Of a stretch of 64,000 nucleotides of DNA, positions 9,692 to 17,650 are shown piece by piece. The notes beneath the pieces are model-generated. The model made no database searches and had not been told where the DNA came from. It was given only the letters and a program-made list of their open reading frames with translations. The stretch is from Pseudomonadota bacterium (GTDB lineage: Bacteria > Myxococcota_A > Polyangia > Polyangiales > Polyangiaceae). Both the position numbers and the translations under genes were made by a program. Numbering within the stretch: the stretch's first letter is position 1; every line of letters begins with the position of its first letter. The stretch spans positions 33,639 through 97,638 of the forward strand of contig JAFAER010000115.1 of the NCBI GenBank assembly GCA_023423895.1, in the 5' to 3' direction.

Positions 9692-10237
9692 CTACGCGGG
9701 CGGGCCGCGAGGCAGGCCGATGCCCGCCGCGAAGCGCGACGTGTCGACCTGGAGCTCACCACGTCGGAGAGCACGGCGAGGCGCGCACCGATCCAAAGCG
9801 CAGCGGAACGAGAGTGCCGCGAGCTCGGTACCGTCACGCGCGGAATCGTCGTCGTCGTCGCTGTCGTCGTCGAGCTCGACCGCCTTCAGGTCCGGCGCCG
9901 GGCGGCGCGGAGTGCGATCTTTCCAATGGTGAGAGGCCTGAGAAGCCTGGCTCGATGACGTGCCCGACTCGACGCTCTCGCACGCCGCCACCTGATAGGC
10001 GGCGGCCACGAGGCTCGCGCCTGCGGTGCGGCCTGCGATGCCACCGAAGACCACGAGCGTCGCGATCGCCATCGCGACGCGAAGCAGGAAGCGAAGCGGC
10101 AGGGCGGCGCGGCGCCTCGAGCCGCGGGCACCGAGGGCCGAACGGCGATCCGCTCGCCACGCTCGTGACTGCGAGCCGCGGAGCGCGCGCTCGTCGCTCC
10201 CGACCGAATCGTTGTCGTCACCGCGCGACGTCCTCAC
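9692..10237 (-). CDS. Possible small membrane protein, unrecognised
   Basis: An open frame of 181 codons would encode an Arg-rich N-terminus, one hydrophobic helix (VAMAIATLVVFGGIAG, around residues 55-75), a short Cys-containing segment and an acidic DDDSDDDDDS stretch. The mix of a transmembrane helix with a low-complexity acidic tail resembles other small myxobacterial membrane proteins. The rest is Arg/Ala-rich and could be a chance frame in GC-rich DNA. No family is recognised. Confidence 0.35.
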   Translation of the reverse strand: MRTSRGDDNDSVGSDERALRGSQSRAWRADRRSALGARGSRRRAALPLRFLLRVAMAIATLVVFGGIAGRTAGASLVAAAYQVAACESVESGTSSSQASQASHHWKDRTPRRPAPDLKAVELDDDSDDDDDSARDGTELAALSFRCALDRCAPRRALRRGELQVDTSRFAAGIGLPRGPPA

Positions 10238-10593
10238 CCTGCCCTCATCGTGCAGGAAGGATGCGTCGCCGGAACGGCCCCGGTCATGAGCATCATCTAC
10301 CCACCAAGTCTAACCCTGTAAAGCGCTCGCACGCGAGGTCGCAGGTCGCGCTGCCGCGCGAGCCGGGCAACGAGCCTTCTCTCCCGAGAGAACCATCGAG
10401 CGAGGACGGCAAGCTCATGCGAGACCCGCGCGGTCACGAGCCGCGGCGCGCCAGAGCGAAGGGGCGCCATGGCGCTCGTCGCGTCTGGTCTGGTCTGGTC
10501 TGGTCTGGTCTCGCCTCGCCTCGCCTCGCCGACGCGGTCCCCAATGCCCCCTGCAACGCGGGGGATCGTGCTTTAGCTTCGAGGCAACTCGCC
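10238..10593. other. Intergenic stretch with simple repeats
   Basis: No gene is evident. The stretch carries a run of pentanucleotide repeats about 65 bases before the next start codon and an apparent ribosome-binding GAGG at 10581. Confidence 0.5.
10484..10530. repeat. Adjacent pentanucleotide tandem repeats (TCTGG)5 and (TCGCC)4
   Basis: Five exact copies of TCTGG (10484-10508) run, after two bases, into four exact copies of TCGCC (10511-10530). Both units are five bases long. The array lies upstream of the SnoaL-like gene at 10594, in a position where copy-number change could alter expression. Confidence 0.9.
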
Positions 10594-11067
10594 ATGTCGC
10601 CGACCACCCGCCCCCCGTTGCCTCCGTTCACGCGCGAGAGCGCGATCGAGAAAGTTCGTCTGGCCGAAGACGCGTGGAACTCGCGCGACCCGCAACGCGT
10701 GGCGCTCGGCTATTCGGCGCACTCGCGCTGGCGGAACCGCGCGGAGTTCGTGACCGGCACGCAGGAGATCATCGCGTTCCTCGCGCGGAAGTGGACGCGG
10801 GAGCTCGACTACCGGCTCATCAAGGAGCTCTGGATCGCGGACGGAAACCGCATCGCAGTGCGCTTCGCGTACGAGTTCCACGACGACGCCGGCAACTGGT
10901 TCCGCGCGTACGGGAACGAGAACTGGGAGTTCGACGACGACGGCCTCATGCGCGTGCGCCACGCGAGCATCAACGACCTGCCGATCACGAACGAGCAGCG
11001 GAAGTACCATTGGCCGCTCGGACGTCGTCCGGACAATCATCCCGGGTTGAGCGATCTCGGTCTCTGA
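10594..11067 (+). CDS. SnoaL/NTF2-like protein, DUF1348 family
   Basis: The protein is 157 residues long and matches the DUF1348 group of the NTF2-like superfamily, small alpha+beta barrels. Recognisable segments are AIEKVRLAEDAWNSRDP, SRWRNRAEF, FLARKWTRELDYRLIKELW, RFAYEFHDDAGNWFRAYGNENWEF and the terminal GRRPDNHPGLSDLGL. The family is common and cytoplasmic. No specific reaction has been assigned that I can name. The ATG at 10594 follows a GAGG box and is preferred over long upstream frame extensions that are low-complexity. It stands alone, with no operon partner. Confidence 0.88.
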   Translation: MSPTTRPPLPPFTRESAIEKVRLAEDAWNSRDPQRVALGYSAHSRWRNRAEFVTGTQEIIAFLARKWTRELDYRLIKELWIADGNRIAVRFAYEFHDDAGNWFRAYGNENWEFDDDGLMRVRHASINDLPITNEQRKYHWPLGRRPDNHPGLSDLGL

Positions 11068-11074
11068 GCCACTC

Positions 11075-11125
11075 GCCCTGCAAGCGCACAAGCCCTGCAA
11101 GCGCACAAGCCCTGCGAGCGCACAA
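11075..11125. repeat. Three tandem copies of a 17-bp unit
   Basis: The unit GCCCTGCAAGCGCACAA is present twice exactly and a third time with one change (GCGAG for GCAAG). It starts eight bases after the stop of the SnoaL-like gene and is non-coding. Confidence 0.9.
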
Positions 11126-11345
11126 GCCGCGAGCGCCCACATCGGGAACGTCCACGCGAGCCGCCGCCGGCTTCGTCCATGCGATGACGCGCACCTTTCG
11201 CGCGCCGTTCCGGCGCTGCTCGCCGGGCCAATCTCTTCTCTACGGTTCCACGTCGGCCCGCGCTCAAGCTGAAGCGTAACGGCCGTCTTCGCTAACGGAA
11301 TATTCCAGCAACGCCACGCCCGCCTCGTCGTAATGTGCCGCCAAC

Positions 11346-12395
11346 ATGCGTTTGGCGATCTTGTTTTCGGTTCTTGGAATGGCGTCGTTGTCCCTGGGAT
11401 GTGCTGCGCGGAAGCCCCCTCCGCCGGCCGCCCCTGTTTCGAACGCGACCCCCGAGCTTCGTGCGGCGATCGAGAAGGCGTCGGCCTGCACCTACGACGC
11501 CGGAGCCTTCGATGCCGAGTGCGAAGGCTACAAGGCCTGGGAGGCGAACACGGAGCTCGCCAACGCGGGCCTTCTCGAGATGATGGCGAGCGAAGACGAG
11601 AAGGTCCGCGCCCTCGTCGTTCGCAAGCTCAGTGTCCAGTTCACCGCGGACAATGCGGACAACGCCTCCCTCGAGGCATATCTGGGAGCCGCCGAGAAGG
11701 AGAAGGTCGAGCCCATCGCCAAGGATTTCGCCCGTGGCATCGGCAGCATCGACCTCGGCAAGTTCGGCCTTCTCGATCGCGGAATCGCCGTTGCCAAGGC
11801 CCATTCCGTCGCCGACTATCAGGAGACGTTCGCGAGCGTGCTCAAGAGCCAGAGCGAGCCGGACAAGGTCCTCGCGTACGCGGGTGACCTCGCCAAGTCC
11901 GAAGACCTCGCGCTCCGCAACGCGGCGCTCCGCATGTTCGTCAACGGCACGAGCTCACACGGCGAAGTCGCGTGCGCAGGCATCGATGCGCTTCGCAAGG
12001 ACCAGGACGCGGCGCTCGCCCAGCACGCCACCATGCATCTGGCGCGCGCCGGCGCATGCGCCGCGCAGCACGATGCGCTCCTCGCGCAGATCGAAGAGCT
12101 GAAGCTCCCGAAGAACCCGGCGGCAGCCGAGCCTCATCTCGGCGAGGTCGTTCAGATCATCTGCGAGAACGAGGGCAAGACGGCGGCGCAGCGCGATCGC
12201 TCACTCGCTCTCGCCAAGCAGATCACCGAGACGACGAAGATCCAAGGCGCCACGCGCTCGTCGACCCTCGCGGCCGTTCTCGCGTGCGATCCCAAGGGCG
12301 GTCCGGCGTACGTGAAGAAGTTCTCCAAGGACAAGGACAAGGACGTCGCGGAGCGCGCGAAGACCCTGCTCGATTCGACCGCGGCCAAGAAGTAA
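11346..12395 (+). CDS. HEAT-like repeat lipoprotein
   Basis: The protein has 349 residues with a short signal peptide and lipobox SLSLGC, then a Pro-rich linker. The mature part is almost all alpha-helical, built of repeated helix pairs of about 30-40 residues (for example NAGLLEMMASEDEKVRALVV, EDLALRNAALRMFVNG and KDKDVAERAKTLLDSTAAKK). This is the pattern of HEAT/armadillo repeats, which form protein-binding superhelices. It is presumably anchored on the periplasmic side. It probably acts as a scaffold; no catalytic residues are seen. A strong hairpin follows the stop. Confidence 0.8.
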   Translation: MRLAILFSVLGMASLSLGCAARKPPPPAAPVSNATPELRAAIEKASACTYDAGAFDAECEGYKAWEANTELANAGLLEMMASEDEKVRALVVRKLSVQFTADNADNASLEAYLGAAEKEKVEPIAKDFARGIGSIDLGKFGLLDRGIAVAKAHSVADYQETFASVLKSQSEPDKVLAYAGDLAKSEDLALRNAALRMFVNGTSSHGEVACAGIDALRKDQDAALAQHATMHLARAGACAAQHDALLAQIEELKLPKNPAAAEPHLGEVVQIICENEGKTAAQRDRSLALAKQITETTKIQGATRSSTLAAVLACDPKGGPAYVKKFSKDKDKDVAERAKTLLDSTAAKK

Positions 12396-12417
12396 GTCCG
12401 TCACCTCGCCCCCGGAA

Positions 12418-12448
12418 CCATGCCGCCGCGAGCGTAGCGGCGGCATGG
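12418..12448. terminator. Bidirectional hairpin between convergent genes
   Basis: A perfect 12-bp stem (CCATGCCGCCGC and its complement) with a 7-base loop lies between the convergent HEAT-like lipoprotein gene and the dehydrogenase gene. It lacks a T tract. Confidence 0.65.
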
Positions 12449-12480
12449 GCGCGCCCGATGTCACCGGACAGGGCCGCTCC

Positions 12481-13395
12481 TCAGAAGTTCCGCACGAGCT
12501 GCTCCGTCACGGACCAGAGCCGTTCGGCGAGCGCGTCGTCCTGGGCGACGCGGGTCGGGCGCGCGACGTTGCAGTCGACGAAGTAGGCGCCAGAGACGTC
12601 GGCGACCGCGGGGTGGGCCGCGACATAACACTGCGTGGCCGCGCCTTCCGCGGCGTTCTTCACGAGGACCGGGCCGCCAATCGCGTAGGCGAGCCGGACG
12701 ACGGTGCCAGAGTGCCGATCGAGCTCCGTCCGCACCATGCCCGGATGCACCGCGTTCGCTGTCTTGTGCGTCCCGGCGAACCGCTTCGCCAGCGACCGCG
12801 CGAACAGGATGTTGGCGAGCTTCGACTGCCCGTACGCGCGCCAGCGCGAATAGCCCTTCGATGCGTCGAGGTCATCGAACCGGATGCCCTCCCTCGGCGC
12901 GGCAGCGTGGGCGCCGCTCGAGACGACGACGACGCGGCCGCGCTCGGTGAGCCGGTCGAGCAGCCCCGTCACGAGCATGAAGTGGCCGACGTGGTTCGTG
13001 AGGAACTGCAGCTCGACGCCGTGTTTCACCGTGCGTTCGGCGAGCGCCATGACGCCTGCGTTGCACACGACACCGTCGAGCCGAGGCCCCTCCGCGACGA
13101 CGCGAACGGCCTCGCGCACCGACTCCGGCTCGGAGAGGTCGCACGCCACGGGTGTGCCGCGAGCGCCCGATGCCTCGAGAGCGGTGGCTGCGGACTCGCG
13201 CGTGCGTGCCAGCGCCACGATCGCTGCGCCGCGCAACGCGAGCACGCGCGCCGTCTCGAGGCCGAGCCCCGATCGCACGCCCGTCACGAGGTATGTCTTG
13301 CCGGAGAGGTCGAGCCCCGCCGTCACCTCCTCGGCGGTGCTCCCATACCCGAACCCCGACGGCCCACGTCCTTTGAGGATGGCTGCAAGCGACAT
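12481..13395 (-). CDS. Short-chain dehydrogenase/reductase, retinol-dehydrogenase-like
   Basis: The NAD(P)-binding TGVRSGLG motif is near residue 35. A CNAGVM motif follows, then the catalytic Ser in VVVSSGAH and the YGQSK active-site Tyr/Lys pair (AYGQSKLANILFA). The C-terminal half (NAVHPGMVRTEL) is typical of the retinol dehydrogenase/WW-domain oxidoreductase-like branch of SDRs. It should reduce or oxidise a small alcohol or carbonyl with a nicotinamide cofactor; the substrate is unknown. The ATG at 13395 (MSLAAILKGRGPSGFGYGS) is chosen over a longer Arg-rich extension to 13623 that looks non-coding. It is monocistronic and convergent with the upstream lipoprotein gene. Confidence 0.9.
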   Translation of the reverse strand: MSLAAILKGRGPSGFGYGSTAEEVTAGLDLSGKTYLVTGVRSGLGLETARVLALRGAAIVALARTRESAATALEASGARGTPVACDLSEPESVREAVRVVAEGPRLDGVVCNAGVMALAERTVKHGVELQFLTNHVGHFMLVTGLLDRLTERGRVVVVSSGAHAAAPREGIRFDDLDASKGYSRWRAYGQSKLANILFARSLAKRFAGTHKTANAVHPGMVRTELDRHSGTVVRLAYAIGGPVLVKNAAEGAATQCYVAAHPAVADVSGAYFVDCNVARPTRVAQDDALAERLWSVTEQLVRNF

Positions 13396-13635
13396 CGCAG
13401 GGGAGTGTACTCGACTGCGCGAGGCCGCGTGCGGATGCGCTCCGGCTCCGGTTGAAGGCCCCGAGCGAGGGCGGCGTGGAGGCTCCGGGCGAGGGCGGGG
13501 TGCCGCCGGATGCCGACGCCGGCGGCAGCGGTGAAAGCGAGCCGTGACGCGGACCGCAGCGTCGTTCGACATCTCGCTCGCCAAACGTTCGTGCGACGAG
13601 CGCGAGGGGCCCGGCCCACCCACTTACTCACTCAC
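13396..13635. other. Intergenic region, no gene seen
   Basis: The stretch upstream of the dehydrogenase is GC-rich with the repeated phrase 'GGCTCCGGGCGAGGGCGG' in slightly varying form. A CACTTACTCACTCACTCACG run occurs near 13620. No gene or clear promoter was found. Confidence 0.4.
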
Positions 13636-14145
13636 TCACGAACAGACAGGAAAGTTCGAAATCCGCTGATACACATCGTCAGCGCATACTTCGAATCCGG
13701 GCACATCGGCCCAGGATTGCGGCATGAAGAAAATTTCGTCTTTGGCACCGCCATTGCCTCGACGCATGATGCACGCTTCTGCGTCGTCCGCCGTGCAGCC
13801 GGTCCCAGGTCCGGGACAGAAGAGGGGCGTCGCCGGCTCGAGACATCGTCGGCCCATGTCCACGCGGTGACCTCGGGCGGGAGAGCAACAACCGGGACCA
13901 CATGTTTCGCCTGCCAGGGTGCACGTGACCGTTGAAACATCCGGCCCGTCGGCTGCATCGCCTCCTGCGTCGCTCGCCCCCCCTTCCCCTCCGTGGGAAG
14001 GGACCGGGGCGGGCGTGCTGCTGGAGCACCCGATCCACGTCACGCCGCATGCCGCCATCACCAACTGTCGAGCGATTCGAGCTCTCGTAGCCAAGATCAG
14101 CGCTCCTGCAGGTTCCGGCGACGAGCGTAAGCTCGCGGCGTGCAC
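13636..14145 (-). CDS. Small Cys-rich lipoprotein
   Basis: The mature protein follows a lipobox TWIGC and an Asp/Ala/Gly linker. It then has eight or more Cys in a compact domain (CTLAGETCGPGCC, RCLEPATPLFC, GTGCTADDAEAC, FEVCADD, FPVC), suggesting several disulphides. The start is uncertain. The GTG at 14145 gives an overlong N-terminus, while a TTG at 14094 would give a compact signal peptide (LATRARIARQLVMAACGV). No known family is recognised. It is likely displayed on the outer membrane like the other lipoproteins here. Confidence 0.65.
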   Translation of the reverse strand: MHAASLRSSPEPAGALILATRARIARQLVMAACGVTWIGCSSSTPAPVPSHGGEGGASDAGGDAADGPDVSTVTCTLAGETCGPGCCSPARGHRVDMGRRCLEPATPLFCPGPGTGCTADDAEACIMRRGNGGAKDEIFFMPQSWADVPGFEVCADDVYQRISNFPVCS

Positions 14146-14306
14146 TTCGGCAAGCCGCCCTCACCCGACGGCGTGCCATCTGGCGACGCATCTCCGTGAT
14201 CCGCGCGATGCGTCGCGCACGGGGCACGCGAAACATCGCGCAGAGAACGCCTTCACGCGGACATCATCGGATAGACGAAGGGCCCGCGGCGCGCGAGCGG
14301 CGAGCC

Positions 14307-16745
14307 TTACGCGTCTTCTTCTTCCGGCTCTTCTTCTTCTTCTTCTTCTTCTTCTTCTTCGGCGGACTCGATAGCCCGCGAACGAGCCTCGTCGAACGCG
14401 TCATCCGACGCAGGGGCAGGCCACACGTTCCGGTCCCCGTAGGCGGAGAAGAACAGTGCACCGTCGTCCACGAACGGGTGTGCCGACGGAAGCGGCGCGA
14501 CGGAGAGCGACCAGCGCTCCCATTCGTTCTCCTCCTTCGTCCCATCCGAGAGGCTCTGGGCATTCAGCGCAACGACCTCGTCGAGCGGCGCGACGGCGTG
14601 GATCGCCTTCATCATGTCGACGACTTCGGCGAAGAACGCATCGAATCCTCCGTGGTCGAGCTCGCCGATGTTCAGCTGAACGAATGGGCCGGACCAGAGC
14701 CAGCTCGAGCCCTCGCCGTGATCGATGACGGCCCACGGCCGCGCGACGACCTCGGCAAGCTTGGCGCGAGTGTCGGAATCGGGCACCTCACGAAAGCGCA
14801 ATCGGTATTCGTGGCCCATGTTCGCGCCTTCCGCCCAATTGGCGGGCCGAACACCGTAGAACCGGAACGGGAACGCGTCTGGCGATACGGAGCTTTCGCG
14901 CTCGACCAGCTCGAGGATCGTGTCGAGCGCCGTGGAGAAGCGCTCGACGATGAAGTTCCCCTGGTACTGCGGCTGGCGCGAGAGCATCGCAGCGATGTTG
15001 TTTCGCGTCATCGTCTCTACGTCCTCGTCGACGTAGAGCTCGCTGCACCGTGCACGCGCCTCTTCGAACGCAGCGGCCTTCCAGAGCGATTTGACGAGAT
15101 TGAAAACGGCGTCTTGTCGTTTGGAGGGATCGGAATACGCGAGCGCACGCTCGAAATCCGAGGCCGCCTCACGGAAGTGTCCGGCCATCAAACGCGCGTG
15201 CCCTCGGTTGTAGTGCGGATAGGGCTGACCGTGCGCGAAGGTGACGGCTCGGTCGAGAAGCTCGAGCGACTTGCGAAGACGCGCCGAGAAGTCAGGAAGG
15301 ACCTCACCGGAGACCGTCAGCGGGCCGACCTCCGCGTTGCGGAGGATGTTGGCAAACATGACCAGCGGCTCGTATCCCATCGGGTGCACGCGGCACGCCT
15401 CTTCGAGCGCAGCCACGGCAGCCTCGACCTCTCCGGCCTGCCGCAACGCGTTCCCCAGGTTCGTCAGTGCGCCCGCAAGCTGGCGAGCGGCAAAGTCCCC
15501 CGGCGCACGCATCGCCCGGCGATACAGGTCGGCGGAGCGCTCGAGCGGCTCGCGCGCCTCCTCCCATTCGCCTTCCTGCAGCGGCTCGACGCCTTCGCTG
15601 AAGAAGTCTCCCCCGGTCTCTGGCTCGAACCGCTCGAGGCGCTCGTCGTGTGCCTCGGAGCTCCCCGCCTTCTCCGCGGCGATCCATGCCTCACGCGCCT
15701 CGTCGTCGCGCCCGAGCTCGATGAGCGATCGCCCGCGCATCAGGTGCAGGTGCCCTTTCATCCAGCGGGGAGCGACCGCGAGTGCCTGGTCGAACGAAAC
15801 GAGCGCCTCGTCATGCCGCTCTTCCTCGGCACAGAGCTCGCCGAGCGTTCGATGGGCCTCGAACGGCTCGGCACCGGAGGCAAGCGCCGCTTTCGCAGCT
15901 TTTTCGGCCTTTCGATTCCTGTCGGCGAGGTACAGCGTCCGAGCGATGTTTGCAGGCGCGGGGCCTTTGGGGTCGATTTCGGCGGCGCGCCGGAAGGTCG
16001 CGATCGCCCCGTCGAAGTCTCGCTGGCCGCGCTGACAGAAGCCGAGCGACATCAGCGCGGCGTGCTTCTCGGCGCCAGTGAGCTTCTCGATCGCGGATTC
16101 GAGCACCGAAGCCTCGGCCTCGCGATCGGGCTCGTCGAGGAGGCGGAAGTGCTCCGCCAGCGCGAGGAGCGCCTTGGGGGGCCACTCGCTCGTATCGCCC
16201 CCGCGCTCGGCGAGCTGGTCTGCCGCTTGTCGGTTGCCTGCCTCGGCCGCGGCGAGGAGATCGCGCTCACCCGCTTCGATCCGCCCTGCCTCCAGGTGGA
16301 GCTGCCCGCAGCGAAAGAGAGCGCGACCGCGAAACTCCGGTGTCTCGGCAGCGCGCGAGAAGGACTCCAGCGCCAAGGCGGTTTCTCCCTTCTCGGAGAG
16401 GACGAGCCCGCGTCCATGGAGCGCAAGGCCGTAGCCCGGGTCGAGCGCCACGGCGCGGTCGAAGTCCGCGAGGGCTTCGTCGTTCTCGAATCGGACGTAT
16501 CGCACCATGCCTCGTCCTGCATGAGCACGTGCCGTCGGCGAGGCAGCGATGCTCCGGTCGAAGTAGTTCAGGGCATCCGTCTCCATGTCCTTCCCCTGAA
16601 AGCCCTCGGCCGCGATCAAAGCAGCGCGCGCCATCTCTCCTTCGGCGAGACAAGCCATCGCGATGTCGATCGCGTCGTCGTTTGCCGACCCGAGCAAGCG
16701 ATCCGCTTCATCCAACCGTTCCGTCACGCGGCTTTCGTCCTTCAT
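14307..16745 (-). CDS. Large tetratricopeptide-repeat protein with poly-Glu tail
   Basis: The protein has 812 residues without a signal peptide. At least eight TPR-like helix pairs are visible in the N-terminal 560 residues, for example ALADFDRAVALDPGYGLAL, GAIATFRRAAEIDPKGPAP and EALVSFDQALAVAPRWMKG. The C-terminal 230 residues form a separate mixed domain with several Trp and Tyr (FRFYGVRPANWAEGANMG, WLWSGPFVQLNIGEL), which I do not recognise. The protein ends in a run of about eleven Glu coded mainly by a perfect GAA repeat. It is probably a cytoplasmic protein-interaction scaffold. Confidence 0.85.
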   Translation of the reverse strand: MKDESRVTERLDEADRLLGSANDDAIDIAMACLAEGEMARAALIAAEGFQGKDMETDALNYFDRSIAASPTARAHAGRGMVRYVRFENDEALADFDRAVALDPGYGLALHGRGLVLSEKGETALALESFSRAAETPEFRGRALFRCGQLHLEAGRIEAGERDLLAAAEAGNRQAADQLAERGGDTSEWPPKALLALAEHFRLLDEPDREAEASVLESAIEKLTGAEKHAALMSLGFCQRGQRDFDGAIATFRRAAEIDPKGPAPANIARTLYLADRNRKAEKAAKAALASGAEPFEAHRTLGELCAEEERHDEALVSFDQALAVAPRWMKGHLHLMRGRSLIELGRDDEAREAWIAAEKAGSSEAHDERLERFEPETGGDFFSEGVEPLQEGEWEEAREPLERSADLYRRAMRAPGDFAARQLAGALTNLGNALRQAGEVEAAVAALEEACRVHPMGYEPLVMFANILRNAEVGPLTVSGEVLPDFSARLRKSLELLDRAVTFAHGQPYPHYNRGHARLMAGHFREAASDFERALAYSDPSKRQDAVFNLVKSLWKAAAFEEARARCSELYVDEDVETMTRNNIAAMLSRQPQYQGNFIVERFSTALDTILELVERESSVSPDAFPFRFYGVRPANWAEGANMGHEYRLRFREVPDSDTRAKLAEVVARPWAVIDHGEGSSWLWSGPFVQLNIGELDHGGFDAFFAEVVDMMKAIHAVAPLDEVVALNAQSLSDGTKEENEWERWSLSVAPLPSAHPFVDDGALFFSAYGDRNVWPAPASDDAFDEARSRAIESAEEEEEEEEEEEPEEEDA
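14331..14360. repeat. Perfect trinucleotide repeat (TTC)10 inside a coding region
   Basis: Ten uninterrupted TTC units on the plus strand read as GAA (Glu) codons on the coding minus strand, near the 3' end of the TPR gene. In this GC-rich genome GAG would be expected. The homogeneous GAA run is therefore a true microsatellite that can change length in frame. Confidence 0.95.
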
Positions 16746-16972
16746 CGCTCGTCGTCACCTCTCGGCCACGGAATGTAAGGACGTCCGGAACGCCGTCAGT
16801 TGTGCACTTGCGTCATTGACGATCGATACGAGTTACGCTACGGCGCGCGCGTCGAGAGCGGCGCACATCGCGAAGGCCTTGGCTCGTCCGCCGGCGGGTT
16901 CCGCATTCGCTCTTCGACGAGCGCGCACCAGGACGACTTCGTGAACGAGTCTGGCGAGCGGTCAACGAACGA

Positions 16973-17650
16973 CTAACGTCGCTTCGTCACGCGACGTGCG
17001 GCGGTCTTCTTGGTGTTCCGGCGATTCGGATCGAGCAAGTAGCCGATGAGCAAGCGCGTGAGCTCCTCGATCAAGCGATCGATGTCGAGCCCCGGCGGGC
17101 GCTCGAGCAAAAAAGAGAGCATCGCTGCGCGCACGGTCTGGAACACGAGGAAGGCGGCCGCTCCGACGTTCTCCGTCTGGATCGGCGCCTCCGTCGAGGC
17201 GAGAAAGTGACGCACGACCTCGATCACGCGGAGATCGAAGGCATGAACGTGCTCGGCTTTCGCGACGCGCAGGCCTTCGATCGCCAGCACGCGATGAAGG
17301 CCCGGCGATGCAAGATACAGCTCCGCTAGGCCTCGAAGCGCGGCCGTGATCGTCTTCTCGGGCTCCTCGCCGAGGTTGCCTTCGGCGAGGACCCGCTGCA
17401 TCAGATCGAGCGTTCGCTCGAATTCGCGATTCTGGAGGGCGTACAGGATCGCGTCGCGATGGGAGAAGTATTGGTAGAGCGAGCCAATACTCACGCCGGC
17501 GACTTCGGCGATGCGCGTCGTCGTCGCGGCTTCGAGCCCCTCGCGATCGAGGATCTGCACCGTGGCTTCCAGGATCGCGCGCACCGTCTCCTGCGCGCGC
17601 GCCTGGCGCGGTCTCTTGCGTTCGCTCGAAGCCATCCGCGCCCTAGCCAT
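16973..17650 (-). CDS. TetR-family transcriptional regulator
   Basis: The N-terminal helix-turn-helix reads ILEATVQILDREG, then TTTRIAEVAGVSIGSLYQYFSHRDAIL (residues about 25-70), the classical TetR signature. The remaining 150 residues are the helical ligand-binding/dimerisation domain. A Lys/Arg-rich C-terminal tail (KKTAARRVTKRR) is unusual and may add DNA contacts. The ATG at 17650 shares one base with the stop of the methyltransferase gene upstream (TAATG), so the two are co-transcribed and translationally coupled. It probably regulates that operon in response to a lipid or membrane-related ligand. Confidence 0.92.
   Translation of the reverse strand: MARARMASSERKRPRQARAQETVRAILEATVQILDREGLEAATTTRIAEVAGVSIGSLYQYFSHRDAILYALQNREFERTLDLMQRVLAEGNLGEEPEKTITAALRGLAELYLASPGLHRVLAIEGLRVAKAEHVHAFDLRVIEVVRHFLASTEAPIQTENVGAAAFLVFQTVRAAMLSFLLERPPGLDIDRLIEELTRLLIGYLLDPNRRNTKKTAARRVTKRR

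Noticed and set aside
9494..9958. A 154-codon plus-strand frame upstream of the SnoaL-like gene
   Set aside because: The product is Arg/Ser/Ala-rich without secondary-structure pattern or known family, and no ribosome-binding site supports it.
10484..11125. CRISPR array
   Set aside because: The repeats are 5-bp and 17-bp direct tandem units with no spacers of regular length and no cas genes.
14196..16778. An 860-codon plus-strand open frame
   Set aside because: It is antisense to the TPR protein gene. The product has no recognisable domain and begins in low-complexity Phe/Arg sequence.
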